A stretch of 45,373 nucleotides of DNA, from the NCBI GenBank assembly GCA_963661325.1, contig CAVLBP010000003.1, positions 1 to 45,373 on the forward strand. The letters are read 5' to 3'. Below, one piece after another: positions 17,313 through 26,764 of this stretch. Position 1 is the first letter of the stretch; every line of letters begins with the position of its first letter. The DNA is from Pararoseburia sp963661325 (GTDB lineage Bacteria > Bacillota > Clostridia > Lachnospirales > Lachnospiraceae). The notes under the pieces were generated by a model. The model had not been told where the DNA came from and did not search any database. It saw only the letters and a program-made list of their open reading frames with translations. Both the position numbers and the translations under genes were made by a program.

Positions 17313-18247
17313 AAAAGTTCCCCCGTTTCATCATATAAGAAAAACTTTCGTCTGCCGGATTTTTTGTCGATCCAAAGCAGACGCCTGAAATCGCATTTTT
17401 CCAAAAGCGGATCCCTTTTTCTCTTTTCCTGATACTCTCGAAAACTCCCGGCATGCATGGTCGCAAGAACGCCTACGCCACAATGCATGGCATAGACCAG
17501 ACTTTCCAGATCCTTTTTGCCGCCGATCTCGTCCACCGCTAAGATCTGCGGTGCCATGGTACGGATTGCCTGCATACTGCCCGCATCCTTGGCATAGCCG
17601 GAATAGACATCCGTATGGAGTCCTACATCATTTTGCGGAATGCCAAGATTGGCTGCCGCCAGTTCATATCTCTCGTCGATCAGCGCCAGCCCCCGACAAG
17701 TCGGACGGTCAGACAAGATCCGTACCAGATCACGCAAAAAAGTCGTCTTTCCCATGCCCGGAGCCGCCAGGATCAATGTATGTAAAAAGTTCTCCTCCTC
17801 TATGAGCCACGGCTCTATCCAAGCGGCGCATCCCCTCTTTTCATGGGGAATGCGGATAGAAAAATACATGGGATATTCCATCCCCATGCGTCCATCCTCC
17901 TCCGCCATATACTGTCCGCAAAGTCCCAGACGGATGCCACCGTCCAATGCCAAGAATCCCTGGCGCATCTGCTTGGCATAGGCATAGCGGGAATACTCAC
18001 AGACATAGGTCAGCATTTCCCGCAGATCTTCCTCCCCCAGTGCAAATCCGCCTTTTGCCTCCTCTACCAGACATTTTTTCAAAGGATCCAGGTAAAAGGA
18101 TGCCTGCGAAGTCACAAACTGGACCGGTCTTTGGATGCGGATGCGGATTTCCTCCAAATCTTCCCGATACCATGTCATCTGCGACAGAATCTTCCGCAGC
18201 CTGACCGGAAATATTTTCATTAACTCGTCCATTTGTCTTTCAGCCAT
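17291..18247 (-). CDS. spoIIIAA: Stage III sporulation protein AA (ATPase)
   Basis: 318 aa. This secretion-type ATPase is thought to energise the SpoIIIA channel. Walker A is GMGKTT (164-169); Walker B-like ALIDER and ILAVDEIG follow. It is first in the eight-gene operon. The start is uncertain: the ATG at 18247 has no SD, and an in-frame ATG at 18232 (MDELMKIFPVRL) aligns better with the family N-terminus and leaves a short leader after the candidate sigma-E promoter. Confidence 0.93.
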   Translation of the reverse strand: MAERQMDELMKIFPVRLRKILSQMTWYREDLEEIRIRIQRPVQFVTSQASFYLDPLKKCLVEEAKGGFALGEEDLREMLTYVCEYSRYAYAKQMRQGFLALDGGIRLGLCGQYMAEEDGRMGMEYPMYFSIRIPHEKRGCAAWIEPWLIEEENFLHTLILAAPGMGKTTFLRDLVRILSDRPTCRGLALIDERYELAAANLGIPQNDVGLHTDVYSGYAKDAGSMQAIRTMAPQILAVDEIGGKKDLESLVYAMHCGVGVLATMHAGSFREYQEKRKRDPLLEKCDFRRLLWIDKKSGRRKFFLYDETGELLCVKESV

Positions 18248-18252
18248 AGTCT

Positions 18253-18280
18253 AATATATGAAAGGGACCGCATTTTATGA
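18253..18280 (-). promoter_or_regulatory. Candidate sigma-E promoter for the spoIIIA operon
   Basis: Minus strand: TCATAAA (18274-18280), 13-nt spacer, CATATATT (18253-18260). This resembles the Bacillus sigma-E consensus KMATATT-N13-15-CATACAMT (5/7 and 6/8 matches). The spoIIIA operon is sigma-E controlled in Bacillus. The site sits between comEC and spoIIIAA. AT-rich spacers give chance matches, so this is moderate evidence. Confidence 0.45.
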
Positions 18281-20704
18281 TCATTTTGTAAATTTTGTTT
18301 CAGTCTTACTTTCCCGATCGAATAATACTCTGATCTGTCCCGCATCCATAGTGATATAAATATGCTCCTCATCCGTCACTTGTTCCAGACGCTCCAGGGT
18401 TTCCTTGCCGGGATGCCCATAAGAGTTATTTTTCCCACAGGAGATCAGGGCAATCTCCGGTGCCAGGGCATCTAAAAAGTCCTCACCACTGGAATATTTA
18501 GATCCATGGTGTGCCACTTTTAAAAAATCCAGCGTCACATTCTCTCCAAGCACGCTCCCTACCTCTGCCACCAAAGGCGCTTCCTGATCCATGGCAATGT
18601 CTCCGGTAAAAAGTCCATGAAAATCCCCACAGGTCAATAAAAGACAGAGGCTCATGGCATTGCCATCCCCGGCAAAATCCCTAGCGATCTCCTCGGTCGG
18701 TCCGACACATTGCAGACGGAGATCTCCACTGACCAGCCGGTCCCCCACGTCCATGTAAAGGATCTGGCTCCCCTGCTTTTCTGCCGTCCGAATCAGTTGC
18801 TCCATGGTATTCCGATCCTCCAGCCCTTCTTTTTGCGCCTTAGCAAAGACCAGATGCTTGATTTCATAACCGCTCTCTAAGCACTCCTGCAAGCCGTTGA
18901 TATGATCCAGATCCGTATGGGATACAAACCAGTAGTCTATCCCTCGGATGCCATGATATTTTAGGAAAGGCAGAATCCGATAAGTGCCGACCTTGCTTAC
19001 ATCCGTACTGCCCCCATCTATGAAAAAATGATTGCCAGCACTACTTTGCAGATAAATGCCATCCCCCTGTCCGACATCCAGCATGACCATCTGATCCTGC
19101 GCCTTTTTCGGACAAAACAAAAGCACTAGTCCAAGCAGCCCACAAAGCAGAGCCTGCCCATATCTGCATCTTACTTTTTTCCCCTTCTTTTCTTTCCTTC
19201 CTGTTTTCTCCTTTAACAGAAAAAGTCCCAGATACAAAATCCCATAATAGAAAAAGATCTTTCCCCATGCCGGAGCGCCCACGATCTGTCTTGCCCCCGG
19301 CAGACGCAGGGCCAGATCTGCCGTCCATTCGTAAAAATACAGGATCACATGACAGACCATAAGGATCTTTTTTGCCAGTCCCTGCCAGAAAAATCCCAGC
19401 AGACCGCCGACCAGACCACAGCCCAGCAAAAGCCCCAGTAGAGGAAGTAAGAGCATATTCAAAAAGACACTGTATAAGGGAATCTCATAATAAAACCTTG
19501 CCACAAGCGGCAGGGTAAAGGCTTGCACACCCAGTGAAAAGGCAAAAGCATCCAAAATCTTTGTCAGATATGGCATCATGAGTCCCCTCTTTTCTACGTC
19601 ATCCACTTCCTGCCGCATCCCCTTGACCACTTCCACCAGAGGCGACGCAAAGGAAATGACACCCAGCACTGCCACAAAAGAGAAGATAACTCCCGTATTT
19701 TTCATACAAAGAGGATTTTGTACGACCAGAAAGATTCCCGCCAACATAAGGGCATTACCCGAATCATAGACCTCTCCCAAGACATTTGCCAGCAGATAGA
19801 TCCCATACATAAAAATGGCACGTTTGGTCGAACTTCCCATGCCACAAAGGATGCCATAGGAGATTACCAGACTCCCCGCCAGAATACCGGCAGCCAAAAA
19901 ACCTATGCCCCTGCGCCGTAAAAAGTTATAGATTGCCATACCTACAACCGAAATGTGTAAGCCCGATATGGCCAGGATATGCGACAGTCCTGCCATCTGA
20001 TACAAGGACTTGACCTCGGCATCCAATCCGTCACGTTCTCCCAATGCCAGCGTTTTCATGACACCGCTTTCCTCACCCGGCAGCCATTTTTCATACGAGC
20101 GCGCCATGCCCTCACGCAGATCATATAAGATCTGGCGCAGGCAAAAACGCGGAAGGATACTTTTTATTTTTTCTGTCTCTTTCAACTTTGCGGCAATCCC
20201 ACTGCTCTCGTAATAGGCTTTTTCATCAAAATTGCCGTCATTACGCGCCTGCCGGAACGCTTCCGTCCTTGCCTTTCCTATATAAATACTTCCTATGATC
20301 TCATCATCCGATCTTGGATAAAGAATAACTGATGAGCACACTATCTGCTCCTTTTGATCCCACAGGATGACATCCCGCAGGTAATAGATTGGCTGATCCG
20401 CCTTTTTTTCTTTTTTGTAGATCTCCCCTTGAAATTTGATCTCTCTTGTCTCTGTCAGAAACTCCTGAAAATGTTGCTGCCTCTGTATCGCAGACATCCC
20501 CAGCACACTTCCCAAAAGAAATGCCAGTCCCAGAAAACACAGCCACCTTTTTCGTATATTCACCGGCAAGTGTGGTCTAAGTCCCATCCAAAGCCACAGG
20601 ACATAGACCACAAACGCCAGACACCAGTATAGGCTATCATATATTTTCCATCCAACCCCAAGGAGAAATGCCATGCCGATCTGGCATAGATTTCTTCTTA
20701 ACAT
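18281..20704 (-). CDS. comEC: DNA internalization competence protein ComEC/Rec2
   Basis: 807 aa, full length. ComEC is the inner-membrane channel that brings single-stranded DNA into the cell. It has an N-terminal extracytoplasmic domain, a polytopic Competence domain (conserved LSHILAISGLHISVVGMAIYN region) and a C-terminal metallo-beta-lactamase domain starting MLDVGQGDGIYLQ with the metal motif SHTDLDHINGL. All domains are intact. It starts 5 nt after the GerMN gene, with AAGGAG 10 nt upstream, so it belongs to that transcript. Confidence 0.96.
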   Translation of the reverse strand: MLRRNLCQIGMAFLLGVGWKIYDSLYWCLAFVVYVLWLWMGLRPHLPVNIRKRWLCFLGLAFLLGSVLGMSAIQRQQHFQEFLTETREIKFQGEIYKKEKKADQPIYYLRDVILWDQKEQIVCSSVILYPRSDDEIIGSIYIGKARTEAFRQARNDGNFDEKAYYESSGIAAKLKETEKIKSILPRFCLRQILYDLREGMARSYEKWLPGEESGVMKTLALGERDGLDAEVKSLYQMAGLSHILAISGLHISVVGMAIYNFLRRRGIGFLAAGILAGSLVISYGILCGMGSSTKRAIFMYGIYLLANVLGEVYDSGNALMLAGIFLVVQNPLCMKNTGVIFSFVAVLGVISFASPLVEVVKGMRQEVDDVEKRGLMMPYLTKILDAFAFSLGVQAFTLPLVARFYYEIPLYSVFLNMLLLPLLGLLLGCGLVGGLLGFFWQGLAKKILMVCHVILYFYEWTADLALRLPGARQIVGAPAWGKIFFYYGILYLGLFLLKEKTGRKEKKGKKVRCRYGQALLCGLLGLVLLFCPKKAQDQMVMLDVGQGDGIYLQSSAGNHFFIDGGSTDVSKVGTYRILPFLKYHGIRGIDYWFVSHTDLDHINGLQECLESGYEIKHLVFAKAQKEGLEDRNTMEQLIRTAEKQGSQILYMDVGDRLVSGDLRLQCVGPTEEIARDFAGDGNAMSLCLLLTCGDFHGLFTGDIAMDQEAPLVAEVGSVLGENVTLDFLKVAHHGSKYSSGEDFLDALAPEIALISCGKNNSYGHPGKETLERLEQVTDEEHIYITMDAGQIRVLFDRESKTETKFTK

Positions 20705-20709
20705 ATCTC

Positions 20710-21660
20710 CTAGTCTCCTTCTTTCATAAGATCACGCTCCACTGCCTGCATGACCATAGAGGTATCTCTTTCATAAGATGTTCCCAGTGAAAAACCCAAT
20801 GTGGAATCCGATGTGCTCTGCGCACCGTTCACCAGGATCTGCACTTTATTGATATTATCCAGTTCGGTCAAAGAATTGACGATCGCATACAGGACCACGT
20901 TGCTGTTGATCCCGGTTGTCGTCTTTAAGAATGCTGCATCCAAATTGACATAGCAGACACCATCTGTCACCGTCACATTTAAGATCTTTGTCCCGGATGG
21001 AAAGACCGACTTGGCATCATCCGAATCCGGACCCTTGAGCAGGTAATCCATGACCAGACGCTCTCTGGCTACATTCTTATTGTAATAAACATCCTTTTCC
21101 TGTTTGACCAAAGACTGACCATCCGCACTGGCAAAGTATAAGGTCAGTTTGGTCTTTTCCAGGCTTCCGGTCTCTGCACCGTAGTCATTGATAAAGGTAT
21201 CATCATTCATACTGCCGACCAATGCTCCATTGGCATCCAGCAGTGGATCTCCGCCAACATAAAAGACGACACTGTCGATCCCCTTGATCTGTACCAAAGT
21301 CTTTACAATGGCTGCCCGCATCAAAACCTCTGTATAACCGGTCATCTCCTCGTACTCCCGGTCGAAATATAAACTGAGCAGTCCATTATCCAGAACACGG
21401 TCTGTGATCTTGATGCTGTCAGAGATCGTCTTGCGGTAATCTACACTGTCCGGATCCGTGGCTAATGCCTGTAAGGCTTCTTCGATCATGGCATCTGTCT
21501 TGGTCGCATCCATATGATAACCGACAGCACCGATCCCATCCCCCAGAGCATTGATATAATAGATCTTCATATTCTCTTTTTCTTTGGTTCCGCCACATCC
21601 TGTCAGCAGACCGCATAGCATAACGAGCGCCATCAGACACCCGATCCCTCTTTTTTTCAT
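20710..21660 (-). CDS. GerMN-domain lipoprotein
   Basis: 316 aa. A lipoprotein signal peptide ends at Cys22 (LLTGC), so it is probably anchored outside the cell membrane. Two GerMN repeats follow, roughly residues 35-165 and 175-300, with similar segments (MKIYYINALGDGIG and LTLYFASADGQSLV; the second repeat also has VCYVNLDAAFL). GerMN domains occur in the spore protein GerM and in lipoproteins next to envelope two-component systems. I chose the ATG at 21660, with AGGAG 9 nt upstream. It lies between the sensor kinase and comEC in one operon. Its exact role is unknown. Confidence 0.88.
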   Translation of the reverse strand: MKKRGIGCLMALVMLCGLLTGCGGTKEKENMKIYYINALGDGIGAVGYHMDATKTDAMIEEALQALATDPDSVDYRKTISDSIKITDRVLDNGLLSLYFDREYEEMTGYTEVLMRAAIVKTLVQIKGIDSVVFYVGGDPLLDANGALVGSMNDDTFINDYGAETGSLEKTKLTLYFASADGQSLVKQEKDVYYNKNVARERLVMDYLLKGPDSDDAKSVFPSGTKILNVTVTDGVCYVNLDAAFLKTTTGINSNVVLYAIVNSLTELDNINKVQILVNGAQSTSDSTLGFSLGTSYERDTSMVMQAVERDLMKEGD

Positions 21661-21693
21661 AGAAGTGTGCTCCTCATCACATTGCATTCTGAC

Positions 21694-23184
21694 TTAAGCA
21701 TGTACCATCTTATGCTGCTTTTTATTCTTATGGCTTCCGGCACTGCTTGGGCTGATATAATTTAGCGGAATACGCACGTCAAACATGGTTCCCTCACCCA
21801 GGACGCTATGTACCTTGATGTCTCCATTGTGCATGGTGATGGCATTTTTCGTAATGGCAAGTCCAAGACCGGTACCACCGATCTCTCTGGAATGTGACTT
21901 ATCCACACGGTAAAATCTTTCAAAGATAAAGTCCAGACTCTCCTGTGGGATTCCCATGCCGGAATCCTCCACCTTAATGTAACAATACTGGTGGTCTGCA
22001 TTCAAAGAAACATGCACCCAGCCACCTTCCTGGTTATACTTGATGCCATTCTCGACCAGATTGGTGATGGCAAGGGAGATCTTGACTTCATCCACCTCTG
22101 CCGCCACCGGACGGAAACTCTCAAAAACCACCTCAACCTGCTGCTTTTCCGCGATCGGTCGCAATCTCTTTAAGATCAGTTCGATCAGTTCATTCATATT
22201 GACAGCAGACACATTCAAAGATGCTGCTGCACGATCCATCTTGACAAGACTCAAAAGATCATTAATGATCTTGGTCTCACGATCGATCTCCTCTCCTATA
22301 TCTGCCATAAATTCCCGATAGAGTTCCACCGGTACATTATCCTGTCCGTTCAAAGAATCCGCCAGCACTTTCATAGAAGTCAAAGGCGTTTTTAACTCAT
22401 GTGACACATTGGATACAAACTCCTGTCTGGACTCATCCACCACCTTCATACGGGCGATCAGGCTGTTTAATTTTTTAGAAACCTCAGCAGACTCCGTATA
22501 ATCATCCACGGCGATCGCCTCTCCGCTATCGCTTCCCTTTTCCCTGGCATCAATGGCAGTACCCAATTTGCGAAAAGGTCTGGTAAATCTTCCAGAAAAA
22601 AGAATTGCCAGTGCGATCACGACCACATATAAGACCAGTAAGGTAATGATGGCAACCGACTGGAAATATTCCAGATTGGTCGTGATATAAGTCATGGACT
22701 TATTCATCACCAGTACTCCTAAGACTTCATTGTCATCCTTGCCTGTGGATAAGATGGGGATCGCCACCACCAGATAGGCATTATCTTTATCGTAGTAAGA
22801 AGCGACCTTACCGGTAAATGCCGTAATAACATCCGACCAGACAATCGTCTTTCCCTCATCCACGCCATAGGTATCCTTAATGATATTCAAAGAAGAGTTG
22901 ACGATCATCATTCTACCGGAATAGGTCGATGACAAAGCGTTCAACTGCTCTTCAACATTTTTAGAATCTTTTTCATTCAGATAACCGCTCGACATGATCT
23001 GCTTGCCAAGGATCTGTCCATTGGCTACCATATCGGTCACATCACTTTCTACCGAGCGTCTCACATATAAACTGGAAAAAAGCACAGAAATCAGCGTAGC
23101 AGGCAGGATCCCCACCAGAAGGATGACTACTACGATATGTGCTCTAAGACTTTTGATCCATTCTTTGAGTTTGTGTTTTTTCAT
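21694..23184 (-). CDS. Membrane sensor histidine kinase
   Basis: 496 aa. TM1 is about residues 17-40, an extracytoplasmic sensing domain spans 41-175 (Cache/PAS-like by length), TM2 is 176-197 and a HAMP linker follows. The phosphoacceptor is H262 in FVSNVSHELKTPLTS; the ATPase N-box is NLVENGIKYN, with glycine boxes further on (VEDSGMGIP, GGTGLGLAI). It probably pairs with the response regulator 9 nt upstream. Architecture is like WalK/PhoR envelope or phosphate sensors, but the signal cannot be read from sequence. Confidence 0.93.
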   Translation of the reverse strand: MKKHKLKEWIKSLRAHIVVVILLVGILPATLISVLFSSLYVRRSVESDVTDMVANGQILGKQIMSSGYLNEKDSKNVEEQLNALSSTYSGRMMIVNSSLNIIKDTYGVDEGKTIVWSDVITAFTGKVASYYDKDNAYLVVAIPILSTGKDDNEVLGVLVMNKSMTYITTNLEYFQSVAIITLLVLYVVVIALAILFSGRFTRPFRKLGTAIDAREKGSDSGEAIAVDDYTESAEVSKKLNSLIARMKVVDESRQEFVSNVSHELKTPLTSMKVLADSLNGQDNVPVELYREFMADIGEEIDRETKIINDLLSLVKMDRAAASLNVSAVNMNELIELILKRLRPIAEKQQVEVVFESFRPVAAEVDEVKISLAITNLVENGIKYNQEGGWVHVSLNADHQYCYIKVEDSGMGIPQESLDFIFERFYRVDKSHSREIGGTGLGLAITKNAITMHNGDIKVHSVLGEGTMFDVRIPLNYISPSSAGSHKNKKQHKMVHA

Positions 23185-23193
23185 GTCCTACCT

Positions 23194-23886
23194 CTAAACC
23201 TGCTGATAGTAGTAACCTACACCCCATTTGGTGTGTACATACTTTGGTTCACTGGCATTTGGCTCAATCTTCTCACGCAGACGCCGGATATGCACATCCA
23301 CCGTACGCGCATCTCCCGGATAATCCTCGCCCCAGATAGCGCGAAGCAGTTCATCCCTGCTATAGACCTTGCCCGGATTGGTCACTAAAAGTAAGAGCAT
23401 ATCAAATTCTTTGGAGGTCACATTGATCTCCTTACCTAAGATAAAGAGGCGGCGATTTTCTGTATTGATGTTAAAATCTCCACTTTGGATCTCTGTGATC
23501 TTCTGTTCCTTGACGACTTGTGGTGTCGTTCTGCGCATAATGGCCTTGATGCGCGCCTTGACCTCTAAGATATTAAATGGCTTTGTGATATAATCATCCG
23601 CACCATACTCGAGTCCCAAGATCTTATCCATATCATCGCCCTTTGCCGTAAGCATGACGATCGGCATATTGGAAAATTCACGGATACGCTGACAGACCTC
23701 AAAACCATCCATCTTTGGCAGCATCACATCCAAAAGTATCATATCGTACGGTGTCGCCATGGCTTTGTCGAGCGCTTCCTGCCCATCATAGGCACAATCT
23801 ACTTCCATGCCGTCCTGTTCCAGACTAAAGCGGATCCCCTTTACGATCAATTTTTCATCATCCACCACTAATACTTTCTTTGCCAT
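23194..23886 (-). CDS. OmpR/PhoB-family response regulator
   Basis: 230 aa. The receiver domain has acidic residues D9-D10, the phosphorylation site D53 (LLDVMLPKMDG), T80 and K102. A winged-helix DNA-binding domain follows, with TVDVHIRRLREKI and the terminal GVGYYY segment. It is close to WalR/VicR and PhoP types. It lies 10 nt after comEA and just before its kinase, so it may act on the genes of this cluster. Confidence 0.94.
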   Translation of the reverse strand: MAKKVLVVDDEKLIVKGIRFSLEQDGMEVDCAYDGQEALDKAMATPYDMILLDVMLPKMDGFEVCQRIREFSNMPIVMLTAKGDDMDKILGLEYGADDYITKPFNILEVKARIKAIMRRTTPQVVKEQKITEIQSGDFNINTENRRLFILGKEINVTSKEFDMLLLLVTNPGKVYSRDELLRAIWGEDYPGDARTVDVHIRRLREKIEPNASEPKYVHTKWGVGYYYQQV

Positions 23887-23896
23887 TTTTAAAACC

Positions 23897-24502
23897 TCAA
23901 TTCACTGTAATTGCATCCGCGATCTTTTGATAGGTCGCGTCACCGATCCCTGATACTTCTTTTAGATCTTCCACTGCCGCAAAGGCTCCATGCTCCTGCC
24001 TGTAAGCGACTATGCTTTCTGCCCTGGTCTGTCCGATTCCATTGAGACTCGTCAACTCTTCTGCGGAAGCCGTATTAATGTTGACCTTGCCATCCGATGC
24101 CGAAGACGCACTTGCTGCCCCTTCTGACGTCACCAGTCCATTGGCTGCCTCCTCTTTGGTATAGACATAGATCTTCTGACCATCCGAAAGCCGCTCTGCC
24201 TGGTTCAAGGATACATCATATGCCTCCGGCAGCAGACCTCCCGCAGCCTCGATCAGTTCATAGACACGGCTGTCCTCAGGAAATCGATAAACACCTGGAA
24301 CTGCTACAGCCCCGCTGATCTGCACACAGATATCTGTCTTTTCCTCTGTCTCTTCTGTTTTGTCTGCGGAATCCGTCACATCTTTTGCTGTGTCCTCATC
24401 GGAAAGATCAGACTGCTTTTCTAAATAAGATGTCGGCTTGCAAGCCGTACATCCTAGCAAGATAAGAACTACAATACCAAGTAGTATGATTTGTTTTTTC
24501 AC
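23897..24502 (-). CDS. comEA: Competence protein ComEA, helix-hairpin-helix DNA-binding
   Basis: 201 aa. The N-terminus resembles a lipoprotein signal (LILLGC, Cys18), where many ComEA proteins have a simple membrane anchor. An acidic linker (30-58), an SLBB domain (about 59-115) and a C-terminal double helix-hairpin-helix domain (140-201; NINTASAEELTSLNGIG, VSGIGDATYQKI) follow. ComEA binds incoming DNA at the cell surface and passes it to ComEC. The start is GTG with AAAGGAG 6 nt upstream. It leads the comEA-RR-HK-GerMN-comEC cluster. In Bacillus comEA and comEC share one operon with comEB between them. Confidence 0.93.
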   Translation of the reverse strand: MKKQIILLGIVVLILLGCTACKPTSYLEKQSDLSDEDTAKDVTDSADKTEETEEKTDICVQISGAVAVPGVYRFPEDSRVYELIEAAGGLLPEAYDVSLNQAERLSDGQKIYVYTKEEAANGLVTSEGAASASSASDGKVNINTASAEELTSLNGIGQTRAESIVAYRQEHGAFAAVEDLKEVSGIGDATYQKIADAITVN

Positions 24503-24526
24503 TTTATACTCCTTTCAAACAATAAG

Positions 24527-24557
24527 AAAAGGGGGGAAAGCAATATCTGCTACCCCC
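24527..24557 (-). terminator. Intrinsic terminator of the arginine operon
   Basis: Minus strand: stem GGGGG/CCCCC (24553-24557 with 24532-24536) continues after a small internal loop into AGCA/TGCT, then CTTTTCTT. It lies about 75 nt past argD and before comEA. Confidence 0.75.
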
Positions 24558-24630
24558 TCTGGATCGCTGAAAGGAAACATGAATGCTATGCAAATCATTT
24601 TATCCAAAAGCGTCAATTATTACAAGAGTT

Positions 24631-25833
24631 TTACGAAATTATGTCACAAACCCCGGTCAAAATCTCTACCATATGATCGATATCTTCTTTTTCGATGATC
24701 AGCGGCGGCAAAAGACGTAAGACATTACCACCGGCAGAGAGCACGATCAGCCCTGCCTCCAATGCCTTGGTCACAATAGAGCCAACCGGGATACGCGCAT
24801 CGATCACAATGCCCTGCATGAGTCCCATACCACGTCTGCCTGTCATAAAGTCATATTTTGCTGCCAGATCGTCCAGTGTCTTTTCAAAATATGGTGTCAG
24901 TTCTTTGACATGGTCGGTAATATGGCGGTTTTCCATCATATCCAGTGTCTTATCGACAGCCGCACATACCAGTGGATTACCTCCATAGGTCGTACCATGA
25001 TCTCCCGGGACTAAAGAGTGCTCTGCCACGCGGTCGGTGAGCGCGAATGCCCCGACCGGCACACCTGCGCCAAGCGCTTTTGCGCAGGTCATGATATCCG
25101 GCTTTACGCCATACTTCTGCCATGCAAACATATAGCCTGTCCTGCCCATGCCACACTGGATCTCGTCTAAGATCAGTAAAATGTCATGCGCATCGCACAG
25201 ATCTCTGACCCCCTGCAAAAAGGCCGCTTCTGCCGGGTACAGACCGCCCTCGCCCTGCACTGTCTCTAAGATAATGGCACAAGTCTTGTCCGTAATCTGA
25301 GCCTTGACACTATCCAGATCATTAAAGTCTGCAAAACGCACGCCGTCCATCAATGGCAAGAATGGTTCTCTGTAGTGCTCCGTACCGGTCACAGACAAGG
25401 ATCCCACTGTCCTGCCGTGGAAGGAGTGTTCCATGGCAATGATCTCATGTCCGGCAAAGCCATCCCGCAGATAAGCATATTTCTTGGCAGTCTTGATGGC
25501 GCCTTCGATTGCCTCCGCACCACTGTTGGTAAAAAAGACCTTATCCATACCGGATACCTGACAAAGTTTCTTGGCTGCGGAGATCATCGGTGGATGATAG
25601 TAGAGATTGGAAGTATGGGTGATCTTGTCGATCTGATCCATAAGTGCCTGCTTGTATTCACCGTCATTATAACCAAATGCCATAACACCGATCCCGGATG
25701 CAAAATCCAGATACTCCTTGCCATCCGTATCATAGATATGTACGCCATTTCCTTTTTCAAATACAACCGGGAAACGATTGTAGACATGGAACAAAGATTC
25801 CTCTGCTGTAGCAATGTATTCTTCTTTATTCAT
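24631..25833 (-). CDS. argD: Acetylornithine aminotransferase
   Basis: 400 aa. This PLP enzyme converts N-acetylglutamate semialdehyde and glutamate to N-acetylornithine and 2-oxoglutarate. Class III aminotransferase motifs are present: FTNSGAEAIEGA, ILDEIQCGMGRTG and the PLP lysine in TCAKALGAG. I chose the ATG at 25833, which overlaps the argB stop (ATGAATAA). Its nearest SD (AAGGAG) is 13 nt away, so coupling to argB translation is likely. Last gene of the arg operon. Confidence 0.95.
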   Translation of the reverse strand: MNKEEYIATAEESLFHVYNRFPVVFEKGNGVHIYDTDGKEYLDFASGIGVMAFGYNDGEYKQALMDQIDKITHTSNLYYHPPMISAAKKLCQVSGMDKVFFTNSGAEAIEGAIKTAKKYAYLRDGFAGHEIIAMEHSFHGRTVGSLSVTGTEHYREPFLPLMDGVRFADFNDLDSVKAQITDKTCAIILETVQGEGGLYPAEAAFLQGVRDLCDAHDILLILDEIQCGMGRTGYMFAWQKYGVKPDIMTCAKALGAGVPVGAFALTDRVAEHSLVPGDHGTTYGGNPLVCAAVDKTLDMMENRHITDHVKELTPYFEKTLDDLAAKYDFMTGRRGMGLMQGIVIDARIPVGSIVTKALEAGLIVLSAGGNVLRLLPPLIIEKEDIDHMVEILTGVCDIIS

Positions 25834-26725
25834 GATTAAACTTTTTCTCCTTATCATCTAAAATAGCCGTTCCGATTCCCTTATTGGTAAAGATCTCCAA
25901 AAGCAGGCAGTGTGCGATACGTCCATCCAGAATATGTACCCGGGAAACCCCTTTTTCGATCGCGGTCATACAGTTATTTAGTTTTGGCAGCATACCGCCA
26001 CCGATAAAGCCGTCTGCGATCAGTTCTCTTGCTTCCGATACCGTCAGTTCTGAGATCAGGGTCGACTTATCTGCCGGATCTTTATAGACACCCTCGATAT
26101 CCGTCAAAAATGCCAATTTCTCCGCCTGTACTGCCTGTGCAATGGCGCAAGCCGCATCATCCGCATTGATATTGTAAGTCTCATAATTGGCATCCATACC
26201 GATTGGGCAAACGATCGGGAGGAAATCACGTTCCAGAAGATCCTCTAAGATCTTTGGATTGACTTCTGTGATCTCTCCCACATAGCCGATGTCCTGACCA
26301 TCGGAGTATTTCTTTTCTACACGCAGCAGACCACCATCCTTGCCACTGATACCGATAGCATTGACGCCCAGTTCCTCGACCATCTGTACCAAAGACTTGT
26401 TGACCTTATTCAAGACCATCTCGGCGATCTCCATGGTCGGTGCATCCGTCTTGCGTAGTCCGTTGACAAATTCCGGCTGCATGCCTGTCTTTTCTACCCA
26501 GCGGCTGATCTCCTTACCACCGCCATGTACGATGATCGGCTTAAATCCTACCAATTTTAAAAGCGTTACATCCTGAATGACATGCTTTTTTAATTCTTCA
26601 TCGATCATGGCACTTCCGCCATACTTTACAACAATGATCTTTCGGTTAAAACGCTGGATATAAGGCAAGGCCTCGATCAGTACCTGTGCCTTTTCCATGA
26701 CTTCCTGCATATTTTTCTCTTCCAC
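25826..26725 (-). CDS. argB: Acetylglutamate kinase
   Basis: 299 aa, normal length. It phosphorylates N-acetylglutamate, the second step of arginine synthesis and often the arginine-sensitive one. Motifs: VVKYGGSAM, IIVHGGGKEIS and GFIGGGMLPKLNNC, with the C-terminal regulatory-type residues typical of long, hexameric kinases. The start is GTG with AAGGAGG 8 nt upstream. Overlaps argD by 8 nt. Confidence 0.96.
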   Translation of the reverse strand: MEEKNMQEVMEKAQVLIEALPYIQRFNRKIIVVKYGGSAMIDEELKKHVIQDVTLLKLVGFKPIIVHGGGKEISRWVEKTGMQPEFVNGLRKTDAPTMEIAEMVLNKVNKSLVQMVEELGVNAIGISGKDGGLLRVEKKYSDGQDIGYVGEITEVNPKILEDLLERDFLPIVCPIGMDANYETYNINADDAACAIAQAVQAEKLAFLTDIEGVYKDPADKSTLISELTVSEARELIADGFIGGGMLPKLNNCMTAIEKGVSRVHILDGRIAHCLLLEIFTNKGIGTAILDDKEKKFNHE

Positions 26726-26764
26726 TTTCGTATCCTCCTTATCGTGGATCTATGACATTCTTGA

